DNA from: Apricaphanius iberus
Taxonomy: Eukaryota; Chordata; Actinopteri; Cyprinodontiformes; Aphaniidae
DNA length: 64,000 nt
Assembly (NCBI GenBank): GCA_028564705.1
Contig: JAPXFQ010000997.1
Location: 186,001 to 250,000, forward strand
Direction: 5' to 3'
The translations under genes were made by a program, and so were the position numbers. Positions 1 to 11,878 of the stretch are shown one piece after another (the stretch's first letter is position 1; the number at the start of each line of letters is the position of its first letter). Under the pieces are notes generated by a model that did no database searches, was not told the DNA's origin, and was given only the letters and a program-made list of their open reading frames with translations.

Positions 1-469
1 CTAAAAATAAAAAAATAGACAATACAAGCCGGCATAGTATGGCATCAACGGGCTTTCTGTGGTTGTGAATCTCTTATTTTCAGTTCATGACACGTTCACA
101 GTGGAGTGGTGGCTACACAAATAAACAGCAAATAATTCTCCCTTATACAAACAAAAATACACTCTTATGAATCAATTTTTTGTTTTCACTAATTGAACGC
201 TTGAAGGGAGGACTGAATTACCAAAATCACGCTCTGCTTCTCGTCTATGACGGCTCCGACAGCCTGGTTTGAAAGCTAACCCAGTTCACATAGCATTCTG
301 GCTGAGAATAGAGCCGTGTCACAGTGGGACTCATGCTGAAGTATGAAAGGGAAAATACGATGGGCGTGCTAACGTCGTGCACAGCATTGCGCGGAATCAC
401 ATCCTGGTCATAAATTAGTAGCCGGCTGGACTTCATTGAGTAGTCGGCTATATAGGCATCCCGTTTGTG
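1..469. other. Unclassified intergenic sequence
   Basis: I see no repeat termini, coding frame or RNA gene here. The open frame on the minus strand near 245-436 has no recognisable domain and is treated as chance. Confidence 0.4.
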
Positions 470-1215
470 GAAAGCCCTGTAAGAGACCTGATTGTTCCAT
501 ATGTTCCTAACAGAGCACTTCGCTCTCAGACTGCAGGTTTACTGGTAGTTCCTAGGATTTCTAAAAGTACAATGGGTGGCAGATCTTTCAGTTACCAGGC
601 TCCCCTCCTATGGAACCAGCTCCCAGGGCAGGTAGAGAGTGTTAGTAGCTAGGTCTCCTAGTAGCTAGGAGACAGGTTAATGTTAGTAGCTATGCTGCTT
701 TAGGCTAGGCTGTGGGAGGACATTATTAGAGTCAGTTCCTACCTTCTCTCCTACTTCTCTCCAACTGCATGATGTGTTGTCAATTCAAGCGCTAACCTGT
801 TTTCTCTTAGTCTCTTCCTACAGTAGGTGCTCCTGACCCGCCCTGCTTGACGACCCTGACTAAGATGGCATTCCAGTGGATGAACGTTCTCCACGTCCTG
901 CTACCAGCTTCTGCTTCTGCATCAGTTCTGTTGCTCTTTCTGTGTCTCTGCTGCCTTCTCCAAACCCAGACGGTCTCGGCAGATGACCGCTTATGCTGAG
1001 CCTGGTTCTCCCGGAGGTTTGTTCCTGTTAAAAGGGAGTTTTTCCTCTCCACTGTCGCTTCATGCTTGCTCAGTGTGAGGGATTGCTGAGAAGTCACGAC
1101 GCAATATTCTGTGGTTCTCTAATTCCTAAATTAAACATTGTATTGTAATAACTCTTCTTGTAAAGTGCCTTGAGATGACATCTGTTGTAAAATGGCACTA
1201 TATAAATAAACTGAA
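470..1215 (+). mobile_element. L2-type LINE, 5'-truncated 3' end
   Basis: The 5' part encodes the extreme C-terminus of an L2-clade LINE polyprotein (about 473-652, with PNRALRSQTAGLLVVPRIS and SYQAPLLWNQLP, characteristic of fish L2-type elements downstream of the reverse transcriptase). It is followed by the family's 3' UTR: a GGGAGTTTTTCCTCTCCACTG block near 1034 and a terminal segment with CCTTGAGATGACATCTG and a TATAAATAAACTGAA tail near 1168-1213. The same tail recurs near 23240 and, reversed, near 21500. The coding end is broken after VESVSS. This is a dead copy. The minus-strand frame at 807-1097 is a shadow of the 3' UTR. Confidence 0.8.
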
Positions 1216-3661
1216 ATGAATTAAATATGAACGTCACACAATTAATGCACCAATAGGTGTAATACTATATAATCTGAAGACATATATATATGAACATAAT
1301 ATGATATAATTCCTAAATGCAACATATTTTCATTCAAATTTTTATTTTTATTCTCAGTTCAGAGATTGGAGGACAGCAATTGTTGGTTGTTTGTGAAGCT
1401 CTACAAGTTTGAAAATTTGGCTTAGATTCACATTTTGTCTATCTCACCCACTGCACTGCCAGTGTCCTCCATGTTCAAAAAGGGTGTATGCTTCACATGT
1501 ACGTTTGACACAGCAAGCAGGAAGTTTCAAGGTTCTGTAATAGGGAGCATAAATTAGGCCATTCTATTTTCAGGCCATGAGTCCCCTCTGCCCAAAAAAA
1601 ATAAAAATGATTGAGTCAGTGGAGCGATAAGTTATTCCTTGATCTCGTTTAAAATGTGCTGTTGATTGAACATATGATGCACATTTTGATGTACATAAAA
1701 CGCTGATTTTTTACTTGCGGCAAAAGTTACTCTAGGTTTAGTGTGAAAACACTTAGCAGACTACAACTGAAGAAGAAGAATCAGAGAGGAGTTGTATAGA
1801 AAGGGAGAATCCTCTGTGTTTCATTGGTTGACAGCTAACTAAACGATAATTTCCTGACAGAAAATGGACACAAGACAGTTATTATTAAAATAAAATGTTT
1901 TGTGGTGGATGGCAGTGGGTGGAAAAATTCTGTGCCAACACACAAAATAGGTAAACAACTAATGTAAATTCTGTATGTCTTGGAGATTATGTTCACATTA
2001 GGCAAATCATTCCTGTCTTGTCATATCACCAACAATGTTTTTTAAAGTTTTTTCACGTCACACATTATTTAATTTGCATGTTTCTAAGATTGAGAAACCG
2101 TACCTATCCATACCTGTCCCATATTAGTCAGGGTAGTTTTTCCGCTGTTTTCAAGTCTCTCTTAAAAAACACAATTGTTTACAGTATGAGTTGATTTGTT
2201 GATATTTCAGTTTTTATTTTACTGAAGTATTTGAAGCATGTTTTATTCTGCTTTTGTTACTTTCTAAATCTTATTTTGGTTAAAAAAATGTTTTTTTCAT
2301 ATATGCTTTATAAAAAATGTATTTTAATTTATTTTTTGACACCTTTGGGTAAGTAGTTGTTAGCTTTAGCCACTGGGACCAATTTATCAGGATTTTTGGT
2401 AAATGGGGAAAGCCTAGGGTTATCCACAAGCTGTAAATTTGCAGGTGATGAGGCAAATGTTTTTCTCCCACACAACAAGGGTACACATGCTCAAACGTCC
2501 ATCCAAGTACCAGGACAGTTTGTAAGATTCATGAGATCCCTTGTGGTTCATTAAAGATGGAAATGCAGCAAGGCCTCTACAAGCTTTTGACTGACAGATG
2601 TTCCTTTGAGGCATCAGTCTCCTGAGAGCCTCTGCTCAGTGGCCAGGAGAACCCGCTAGCTCGACTTGATGATGATAGATGAGGACTGTGGGGTGGGCCT
2701 ACCTCATGCATCAGACATAAAGAAATCTGACACTGAGGAATAGCTTGACTGAAAAGTTTCATTTGATCGAATGGTCCTGTTTTAGTCCCATCATGTCTCT
2801 CATGGGGAAAACGGAGACTTGTATGACTAAGCTTCCTGAAGTTACTGAGAGAAAAAAGCGAAACAAGCCTTTAGAATGTCCAAATTTTCTAGGTAACTGC
2901 TCATGTAATGTTACCCTAAGGAATATATCTTGCAAACGATGTTACATACTTGAGTATTATCACACTACGTAAAAGAAACAGGGTTCCTATAATAACATTT
3001 TCAAAATACAGATAAATGAATTACCTAGAAATAGAAAGCTCTAAGCCTGTAAAGGTGATGAAACCTGCCTGTGGGTCTTATTGGATACTTAATGCAGTTA
3101 GGCCTCTCCTCCTGAAGACATGATCAGAAAACCTACAACCATTTACTTTTTACCCCACGGTTAAAAGTTCTCAGCAGCCTCTATTGCTCATTTCCACCTG
3201 GGAGGCTAAAATAAAAATACATCACTCTCTCTAGATGTTTCTAATCCTAACAAAACCGGAGCCAACTCGCGGCGTAACAGTTAAAAGCATCTCAAACTTG
3301 ACTGTGTTCCTCCAGGCTGTTGGAACGCAGCCATCTGTGAGAGTAGTAAGTGCTGCTGAGGCATCACTGAGCAAATACATCGCAGTCTGAGCTATTTGAC
3401 CTAAAGATACAGTCCATGCTCCACTGGCACCGCAACAATATACATAGTGGATTTCTAAGAAAAGACAATACACAATGTCCTGTCCATTTCCCTGAAAACG
3501 TAACCAATTGTAGTTACCCAATCCGTGCTATCCCTGGTAATTATCCTTTGCTCTAAAAATAAAGATTCAACAATTCTTGCTTAAATAAAATTACTGTAAC
3601 TCATTTAAATTGTACCCATATTTTTCATGTAAAATCCACAAGTCTCAATCTGTTTTTGTTT
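1216..3661. other. Unclassified AT-rich intergenic sequence
   Basis: No repeat termini, microsatellite or recognisable protein was found. A 96-codon minus-strand frame (3231-3521) and a 75-codon plus-strand frame (2745-2972) show no known motif and are not called. Confidence 0.4.
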
Positions 3662-4985
3662 TTTTGTTGTTGTTGTTGTTCAAACCAAAATCTTTGCTTC
3701 AATTACAGCTGAAAGGATGCGTCTGTCACCTTTGTTTCTTTAGAGGGCGCAAATGTTGCCCATTTAACTTTGAACGATAGGTCAGCCTCAGCCAGATTGG
3801 ATAGACAGCTTCTGCAAGGAGCAATACTTAAGATTTGCCACAGGTCATCAAATGTATGTACAGTTGAAACCTGAAGTTTGCATACAGCTAACAAAAATAA
3901 ATATACGCCTTTATTTCCTCACTATCTGAAATTAAATAAGATACGATGAGAATGTCTAACCATCATACAGCTCATCCTAACTGCGGGGTGGTAGCATCCT
4001 GTTGTGAGGCCTTTTAGCTGCAGGAGCAACTGGTGCACTTCATAAAATAGATGGGTTTTAAACATTATTTGGAAATATTGAAGAAACATCTAAAGACATC
4101 AGACCAGAGGATAAAGCTTGGGTGAATATGGGTCTTCGAAAAGGACAATGACCCTAGGGATCCAGCCAAAGAGGTTATAAAGTGGCTCAGTGGAGTGCTC
4201 ATCACAAGGATTGATTCAATCCAACAGAAAATATGTGGAGAGATCTGAGGTGTGAGAGTGAGGCGGTCTTCCAACCTTAATCGGTTCCATCAGTTGTGTC
4301 GGGAGGAATATGCCAGAATTCCAGCAAAGTACTGTGTGAAGCTTGAGGAAGGAAACCCAAACTGTTTGACCCAAGACATACAGTTTAAAAGCAATGCTAC
4401 CAAAACATGAGATGACTGTAAACTTCTGATTTTGAAGACATTGATAAATAAATTGTTGACATTTTCTTTCTCTCATTAATGTGCCATTTAGCAGATATAA
4501 ATAAATTTAGTAATTCTACTTAAGTTAAAGCATTATATTTGGTCTGACATGACTTCACACAGTGAAGAAATAAAATGTGTATGTGTCTTTATATTTGGTG
4601 TATGTAAACTTCAGATTTCAACAGTCTGTCTGGACTTTGATTGGGCCATTTTACGACATGTTTCAGGTTGTTGTCCTGCTGATAAGCTTCCACTACAGTT
4701 TTTGGTACTCCTAACTGGTTTCCTTTCCAGGTTGCTTCATATTTAACTCCATCTTTCATTCCATCAGCTTCCCTGTCTCCGCTGAAGGATGTCTCCACTG
4801 TGTGATGCTTTCCTCCCCATTTTTCATAAAGTGAATACAGTGTTCAGAGCCATGCATTATGTCAGTTTTTCCCCACACACAGTGTTCAGCATGAAAGCCT
4901 ACAAGTAGAACTTCTGGTCTAACCTGGAATACCATCCTGCACAAAGTCCACATGAGATGCCAAACTATAAAGATCACATCTTAAT
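3662..4985 (-). mobile_element. Tc1/mariner-like transposon remnant, split by a younger insertion
   Basis: Two pieces, 3662-3858 and 4625-4985, together give the antisense of a Tc1-like transposase gene. The left piece contains AGCCAGATTGGATAGACAGC and GATTTGCCACAGGTC; the right piece resumes with GGACTTTGATTGGGCC and GTTGTCCTGCTG. In intact relatives these strings are adjacent. On the minus strand the right piece encodes fragments such as QQDNNLKHVVKWPNQSPD (about 4609-4680), which corresponds to the Tc1 catalytic-core block around QQDN-PKH and W-P-SPDLN. Frames are broken and outer termini were not located. The gap is filled exactly by the Sleeping Beauty-like element at 3861-4624. Confidence 0.75.
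3861..4624 (+). mobile_element. Sleeping Beauty-like Tc1 element, internally deleted
   Basis: The element begins CAGTTGAAACCTGAAGTTTG, preceded by TA at 3859-3860, and ends GTATGTAAACTTCAGATTTC then AACAG. These are the inverted ends typical of the salmonid/Sleeping Beauty Tc1 group. The interior from about 3982 to 4407 matches the 3' half of that transposase gene: the GGTGGTAGCATCCTG block, GGAGCAACTGGTGCACTTC, GGACAATGACCC, GGAGGAATATGCCAGAATT and GCAATGCTACCAAA. The 5' half of the gene is missing and many indels break the frame, so it cannot encode an active enzyme. The right flank lacks the expected TA, presumably mutated. Confidence 0.8.
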
Positions 4986-5019
4986 GCTCTTCTAAAGAAA
5001 TGACTTTGTACCTGCTACC

Positions 5020-5040
5020 TAAATAAATAAATAAATAAAT
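5020..5040. repeat. (TAAA)n microsatellite
   Basis: About five perfect TAAA/AAAT units follow directly after the outer Tc1-like remnant. Confidence 0.9.
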
Positions 5041-5384
5041 CTGAGGACTTTAGGCATAGCTAAGACAAACATTTGAGTCTGTCCTGCAAAATGCTTTATT
5101 TAAAGCTCTGAAATACAGCTTTTAAACATGCTTTGAACTAATTAAATATCTTTACGAGGCAGTACAGCTGCTGGAATTTACTCGCTTTCCCATCTTCCGG
5201 TACAATGTAAATGAAATGTATAGATAGACAGAGTACTAATAAAAGAGGTATCAATTTATGCATCTGTCTCCCATCTAGTCATCTTCGGAAGCAAAAACTT
5301 GATAACAAGTGGCTAACAGTTTTCCTTCAGTAATTTTAGCGTGTTAAAGAAATTGAGTGACAAACAGCACTATAATATGTAGGC

Positions 5385-5820
5385 CGCTCCTCCTCCATCC
5401 CTTCACGGCTCGTGCCGGGCTTCAGCGCCTCGCGCCCGGGCATCCCCTCGCGCCAGCTCGTGCCGGGCTTCAGCGCCTCGCGCCCGGGTATCCCCTCGCG
5501 CTCGCCGCCTCTGTCGCCTTTCCGACATGTCCGGCTGGACAGTGGCGTGACTCTCAGCATACTTTGTGGCTCAGGGGATCCCCTTCAGCCGCTCCTCTTA
5601 CAACGCTCTTTTTAGGCTTCTCTTTTCGTCTCCTCCGCCTAGTGCAACCCCTGTCCCGTCCATAGCTTCCCGCTTCCGCCGTTCAAAGCTTCCTCATCGG
5701 GCGGTTCTTCCGGTGACACGGTTCCCTTCTCCGTGGCTTCGGCCCAACGATCCACGGCGCCCCAAGCTCGGGGAAAGCTGTCAAGTCACCCTGCACCGAG
5801 TAATCTGGTGGGACGGTAAA
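5385..5820. other. CpG-rich block with 48-bp tandem duplication
   Basis: This stretch is sharply richer in G+C and CpG than its AT-rich surroundings. It starts with a tandem duplication of period 48 at 5408-5503 (each copy begins GCTCGTGCCGGGCTTCAGCG; one C/T difference separates CCCGGGCATCCCC from CCCGGGTATCCCC). The duplication keeps frame (48 is a multiple of 3) and yields open frames on both strands, such as 5357-5665 plus. None shows a known domain. It could be a CpG island, a methylation-sheltered repeat, or an LTR or UTR fragment of an unrecognised element. Confidence 0.5.
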
Positions 5821-7488
5821 TTATCACTCCTTGGACTCAAGAAATTGCATTAAAAACCTAAATGGTTTATGTAAACATGCCATTCAGATTACTCTGACCC
5901 TGTAAAATTAATTTGGATCAAATTTCTTTCTGATCGAGAGGTTATTTATTCCGATAGTTTGTTAGTCCCCAAAACATACAGGCAGAGACACATTGTAATG
6001 AGTTGTATCAAATGATGTTGTCAAAAAGCCTACTTGAACTTCAAAATGGGCCTCTAAGAATACATGTCAAGATTTGAAAAACAAATACTATGTTGCTGAC
6101 AAATTCAGTCATTACCTGTTTTAATTTTTAAAATATATATTCAGTAGGCTATTAAATTTTCCTTCATTGTAATTGATATTCAAACTAAACAGAGAATTAA
6201 CTTTGTTCCCTCAAACATGGAGCAGATTGATAGGCTACATGCATTAATTATGAACAGTTCACCTGCTGTGGCCTAAATGTTCCGCATGGAGCTGAACTGC
6301 CCTCCCACTTGTATGTAAAACAGGCTGAATCTGCGTCATTTCAGCCAAAGTTTGGAAATCAGGGAACATTTCTCTAGCTGAAGTGATGTGAATTCAGCAA
6401 AACCTTTTGAATGATTGGTTTTCTGATCATTTCGGCAGGAGGAAACCCTGCACATGCTCCTTCTGCCTCATTTTTTAAAACTTCGGTAATCTGTCCCCGC
6501 CACTCTGTGTATGGTGCAAAAAGGTGCTCCAAAGCCTCCCTAACTCTTCAATGTGCTGTCAGCTTTCAGATGGGAGGATGTATTGATTTTGTTCTAAGAT
6601 GATGCTCAGATGTTCTCTTGGGAATTTGTATTTCAGTGATTAGTTACATGAACAGTGTACATCTACATCTTGGGATAACCCAGCACTCTTCTTTTTTTTT
6701 TTCTTCTTCGCATTAGGGTTTGTCATACTTGAGTAAAAAACAAATCATTCTTATCAAAAGCTGACTGGAACATCTTGTTCCTGTTTTCTTAAGCTTTCTG
6801 GATTCATCACATTTCAAAGCGTGGGCACTAACAGGGAAGTTTCTCATCACAGACTGACATTTTGACGTGTTTCTTCACAAAGAACATTTGCAGTCTATCA
6901 AATGACATTTAGAAATCAGAATGCCTAAGATGCAGTTTTCTGGGACAGTTACTGTAAAACTAGTACACATTTCATATTTTCATTTTTGATGCTATTTTGA
7001 ATATTATTAAAGTAGAAAGTTCAGCGCATCCACTCTAAAACCTAAAACGGGTCTTATTTTCAGACCATACAAGTATTTAATAAGTAGCCATTCAGTACAA
7101 GATCACTCAAGCATTGTCTGTATTATATCCCAACTATCCATTTTCTCAAACTTGCTGATGAGACGCTTTTCTTTGGACAGCTTAGACCTCTCAAGTGCTC
7201 TAAAGCTGCATTCATGTAATACAAAGAAGTCTCTTTGAGTGTAGTGCACACTGGGAATATCTGTCTGTATCAACAGCTTATCTTACTGTACATTCCTTCA
7301 GCTATTATTGTAGTACTGGGGATTTTCTTCCATGGCATTTTTTGTGTCTATTTTATCTGTTCACATTTTTTTCTCTTTTTTTTTCTTGTTACACATTTAT
7401 CTTTGAGTAAATGGTGTAGGTGCAGAAGCATGACTACTACTCTAAAAGAGCAACAAAGGAAGGTCAGAAGTGACACTCCTTCCTTATG
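5821..7488. other. Unclassified AT-rich sequence
   Basis: No repeat termini, coding exon or RNA gene recognised. A short T-rich tract lies at about 6692-6707 and another at about 7374-7384. Confidence 0.35.
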
Positions 7489-8630
7489 CACTCACTGGCC
7501 ACTTTTTTAGGCACACCTGTCTAACTGCTGGTTTACACACATTTCTAATCAGGCAATCACATGGCGGAAACTCAATGCATTTAAGTATGTAGACATGGTC
7601 AAGACGATCTGCTGCAGTTCAAACCGAGCATCAGAATTACTCAGAGCAACCAGACAGGCTGCTCTGAGTATTTCAGAAACTGCTGTCTACTGGGACTTTC
7701 ACACACAATTATCTCTAGGTTTACAGAGAATGGTTAGAAAAATGGAAAATGTCTAGTGAGCAGCACCTCTGTGGGCGAAAATGCTTTGTTGATTTCAGAG
7801 GTCAGAGGATAATGGCCGGACTGGTTCTAGCTGATACAAAGACCAAAGTAACTCAAATAACCACTCGTTACAACCAAGGTATGCAGAAGAGCATCACTGA
7901 ACGCACGACACATCAAACTTTGAAGCAGATGGGCTACAGCAGGAGAAGACCACACCGGGTGCCACTTCTGTCAACTAAGAAAAGGAAACAGAGGCTAAAA
8001 TTCTCACAAGCTCACCAAAATTGGACAATAGAAAATTGGAAAAAATGTTGCCTGGTCTGATGAGTCTTGACATGTCCTGTGACATTCAGATGGTAGTGTC
8101 AGAATTTGGCATCAACAGCATGAAAGCATGGATCCATCCTGCCTTTTATCAACAGATCAGGGTGGTGGTGGTGGGGGATATATTTTTGGCACACTTTGGG
8201 CCCCTCAGTACCAATTGAACATTGTTGCAACGCCACAGCCTACCTCAGTGTTCTTGCTGACCATATCCATCCCTTTATTACCACAGTTGCCCATCTTCTG
8301 ATGGCCTCTTCCTGCAGGATAATGTGCCATGTCATAAAGCTTGAATCATCTCAGACTAGTTTCTTGAACATGGCCTCCACATTCACCAGATCTCAATCTA
8401 ATAGAGCACCTTTGGGATGTGGTGGAACGTTATATTTACATCACGGATGTGCAGCCGACAAGTCTGCAGCAACTGTGTGATGCCATCATGTCAATATGCA
8501 CCAAAATCTCTCAGGAATGTTTCCAGTAGCTTGCTGAATCTATGCCACGAAGGATTAAGGCAGTTCCAAATGCAAAAGGGGGTCCAACCCGGTATTAGCA
8601 AGGTTTACCTAATAGAGTGGCCAGTGAGTG
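7489..8630 (+). mobile_element. Tc1/mariner-like transposon, nearly full length, defective
   Basis: Inverted termini CACTCACTGGCCACTTTTTT (7489) and GAGTGGCCAGTGAGTG (8615-8630) bound the element. TA follows the right end; the left flank reads TG, probably a decayed TA. The length of about 1.14 kb is close to intact relatives (about 1.2-1.3 kb). The subterminal sequence GGCAATCACATGGCGG and the transposase region are diagnostic of a Tc1-type family common in fish. Confidence 0.9.
7600..8600 (+). pseudogene. Tc1-like transposase, frameshifted
   Basis: A cut-and-paste transposase relic. The best frame, 7749-8060, gives the DNA-binding/linker region with TRYNQGMQKSI, TLKQMGYSRRRPHRVPLLS and FSQAHQNWTIENWKK. 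A frameshift or deletion follows at the first catalytic region: the expected VAWSDESRF is disrupted near 8045-8075. Later pieces of the catalytic domain are scattered over frames: SVPIEHCCNATAYLSVLADH (about 8202-8260), PHSPDLNPIEHLWDVVE-like DNA near 8388-8430, and LWDVVE/ISQEC-type sequence near 8410-8530. The region coding for the QQDNAPCHKA-like second aspartate block is shifted near 8310-8335. No continuous DDE domain remains. Confidence 0.85.
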
Positions 8631-9111
8631 TACTCTATTACTCTGTCTTTCTCTTGCCCGTGAGGCTCGAAGAAGCGGTTTGGTTAATGATTTTCTTTAC
8701 CGGACAGCTGTCGAGTTGAGTTTTAATCAATTAAAATATGCTATGCATTGCATTGTCTGTATTATACTCAGATTCAAGTATTGGTATCGTATCCATTTGA
8801 AAAAGTGCATCCATAGTTATAATTATTGAAAGTTGAAACCCTAATCTCTGGGGTGAAAGATTTTGGCTTGTACACATGCACCAAATGCATAGACCTTTTC
8901 CACACATTTGGTTACATTAATCAGTCTTTCTTAAAAGGCTTTCCGCATGATTTATATGTATGATTTACACATATCAAGTGGAGTACTATAGAAATAACCA
9001 TAATGCTCCACTTGAGAAAGTAAACCTGTTGAGCTTTTACTTGGTACTCAGAGATCAATTCTGAGTGCTACACTGCAAGACAGGACGTGGTGAAAGAAAA
9101 ACAACAAAAAA
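8631..9111. other. Unclassified sequence
   Basis: AT-rich flanking DNA without recognisable termini or coding content. Confidence 0.35.
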
Positions 9112-9290
9112 AGGACTTTACTTAGGCCCAACAGACCCCAAAGCACTTTATACTACATTCAGTCATCCACACATTGGTGTTTGCCACAGCTGCCCTGGGG
9201 CTCACTGACCAAGACCATTGGAGGAGGGCTCGAACCAGCAACCTTCCGATTACAAGACAAATACCCAACTCCTGAGTCACAATTGCCCAA
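9112..9290 (-). mobile_element. tRNA-derived SINE, minus strand
   Basis: Read on the minus strand it starts GGGCAATTGTGACTCAGGAG. It carries an A-box-like TGACTCAGGAG and a B box GGTTCGAGCCC, with TTGTAATCGGAAGGTTGCTG between them, then a 3' body ending TAAAGTGCTTTGGGGTCTG. This is the architecture of a pol III SINE with a tRNA-like head. The core CGGAAGGTTG also appears in altered form in the SINE at 59031-59264, so the two may belong to related families. Confidence 0.7.
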
Positions 9291-10353
9291 AGATTTCTGT
9301 TTAATAGCCCAAAACCTCATAAAAAGAAATCTGCAACACGATGACTAACACAACAATGCTGTGTAATTTCAAATATATATTAAAATAGGCTTTTCTTACA
9401 ATAAAGAAAAAGATTATACTAAATAACGACATTCATGTGTTTACAGCAAGTATACAACATGATACAACATACTACAACATACTATAGAAAAACGGAAAAC
9501 TACATATCAGGGACTTTTCTTGATGGTGCCCCTGCTAATCAATTGAGAGAACTAAAGCACTGGTTCAAATGTCACAGTCAAAATTAAAATAAGTGTGTTT
9601 CCCCTATCTGAACATCAGGGTAAATGACCCGCTCTTCTTTCTGACAGGGTAACCTGTTGGCCTACTTTTGTCAGCTGTCATGTCTCTATACAAAACTTGC
9701 CCTTTAAGGAATCCGTTAAGACATTTGCATATCACAACTATCTTGGTAGTAAGTATCGTCACTTATCAGCACTAAATGTCAACCACAGCAACAGAAATAA
9801 CCAAAAATCTACATAGAAGAAGCAGGGATTGTTGCTAATTTTCTCTTTTTGAACACTTTCACCAGGAACTCTTCTAATTTTACAAAGCGGGTTGTTTGGC
9901 GAGGTCTGCTAATTTCCCTCTGAATTACAACCAATCAGCGTGACTTAACTACAGCTCCCGCTAAGCAACTTGATTGGGCCATTTACAATACACCCCCCCA
10001 TAATGGTAGTCTGTCGGTTCCTGAAATTGCCCCGAAAAAGGTTCTGTCGCCTGGCCCAATAAAGTTGAAATGAGCATATAGGGAAGTTTTGGTAAGACAA
10101 CCCTGAAGTTCTGATAGTGACAACGCAACTAAGCGCGTGTAAATATAATAGGAAAAACATTAATTTGACATATATATGTAGTTTGTGATTTTATACACTT
10201 GTCAAGAAATATTGGGTTTAATACATTTATAATGGCATTTTCTTTTCTCACTATTGTATAATAATCTCATAAGTTTCTGTGACATCTAGAGTCAAATTTA
10301 AACAACCCTCGAACAACAGGGGTTATTTTTTTTTGCATTTGAACATCTTTAGG
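9291..10353. other. Unclassified sequence
   Basis: No repeat ends or coding segments recognised. A minus-strand open frame at 9945-10160 has no known motif. Confidence 0.35.
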
Positions 10354-10470
10354 CAGAATTGTCCAAAGTGCGGCCTAGGGGTCATTTACGGCCCTTGGAT
10401 TATTTGCACAGCCCTTGACCACCATTTATGGTTGGTACTTTATGCAATTGAGACTACAGCACAAATTATC
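10354..10470 (+). mobile_element. hAT-like terminal fragment
   Basis: The string ATTGTCCAAAGTGCGGCCTA, continuing with a GGGGTCATTTACGGCCC-like block, resembles the conserved end of a widespread vertebrate hAT family. Only one end is visible and there is no target duplication, so this is a low-certainty fragment. Confidence 0.4.
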
Positions 10471-10525
10471 AATGCAGATGGAGACTTTCTTTTCTTAGGC
10501 AAGAAAATTGTTGACAAATGAAAAT

Positions 10526-10578
10526 CCATCCATCCATCCATCCATTATCTTAGCCGCTTATCCAATTCAGGGTCGCGG
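10526..10578 (-). mobile_element. RTE-type LINE 3' stub, 53 bp, with 13-bp target duplication
   Basis: A run of CCATCCATCC units followed by CTTAGCCGCTTATCC and AGGGTCGCGG is the reverse complement of the 3' tail of fish RTE-type (Rex3/Expander-like) LINEs. Perfect 13-bp direct repeats GACAAATGAAAAT flank it at 10513-10525 and 10579-10591, so both ends are defined exactly. It is an extremely 5'-truncated, complete insertion. Confidence 0.8.
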
Positions 10579-10591
10579 GACAAATGAAAAT

Positions 10592-11878
10592 ATGAATCAT
10601 ATTTTATTTGCTTTTTTTTATGTCATTGAGTAAACAACTAATGCAAGATTTTGTTTGTACTCTTCACTGCATTAAATAGTTATTAATTGAATGACAGAAA
10701 CTACTGAGACCTCCAACAAACTGAATCAGAATAATAGTCCACCAACTTCAGGGGACTAACATGTAATCTTGACATCGCTGACGCTGACAAAGCCTGTGGT
10801 GTGAATGAACCATTAAAGGCAGAAAAACTAGCTGTTGAAGGACAAAAGCTGAATTCTTAGCAAACAAGAGAGGGACTTAGTAAATGGGGGCTTGAGCATG
10901 GATCCAAATTGGTTCTAAGAGAATATTTGTATTTTTTTAAACTAGGATTAGGGTGCTAGTAGGTCTTTGTCTGCATAATTCTGGTGTTTTAAACTGCCAG
11001 ACTTCCAAACACTTTGTTTTTTTATTTATTTTTTCTGAATTTATAATCTAAACACCACTTTTATTTCAGATTTATGTAATGTAAATTAAATCCACATCAT
11101 GTGTGAAACCTTCTCTTTAACCCCGGAGAGACCGATGGTCTTGGTAAAATTAGATTGTTGGTAATCTAATATTAAACTGGACATTCATTCTCAGTTCCCT
11201 TCGGAATTCCTCTTTATGTAATTGTAAGATTATATTCTTGACTTTATTTGTACATTCCTCAATTGCATTCTTAACTAGCAACAAATATTTAGTCAATATG
11301 AGTTAAAGTGAGTTGGTTCGGTTAAAAAAAAGAGTCAGATTATTCACCAATGACTTTCTTTAGAAGGCTTTTATTTTTTTTATTAATTTATTTGAACAAA
11401 TATTTATAAGCAAGATTAGTGTTTGCACATAGAGTATAGTGCAATGCGACTTATTCACAAGGATTACAATAAACTTATTTTATCTATTATATATTTTCTT
11501 CATAAGTCAAATCTTGTGTTATATTTAAATGATGAACTAAGAGAAAAAAACAACAACAAAAAAAACCAAGTACAATGGTTGCTTTCAAAATCAGTAACAT
11601 AAGTCTGCATCTCAAACTAATCACAATAATTTCCACTTTATTTCAAGAGTGTTACAGTCACAAATGATGTCCTTCTTTTACTTTATATTGAAATGTTAAA
11701 ATATGTCACTAATTTCCATACAGTGTCGGAGACTGCTCTGTAAAAAGAAATATTGAGAGTATTGAATGTTAGCCCTTAAAAAATATTTGTAATATTTCTG
11801 AGTGCAAGTAAATGTATTTTGGAATACACTAACTTGAAAACTCTAGCCATGTAATCCACCTATCAACAATACAGCACT
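10592..11878. other. Unclassified AT-rich sequence
   Basis: No recognisable repeats or coding segments; A/T tracts only. Confidence 0.35.

Noticed and set aside
807..1097. 96-codon minus-strand open frame
   Set aside because: It is the complement of an L2-type LINE 3' UTR; the plus strand carries the known 3' UTR blocks.
3231..3521. 96-codon minus-strand frame with a hydrophobic middle
   Set aside because: No start context, splice sites or recognisable family; probably chance.
10526..10548. Simple (CCAT)n microsatellite
   Set aside because: The run is the tail of an RTE insertion bounded by a 13-bp target duplication, not a stand-alone microsatellite.
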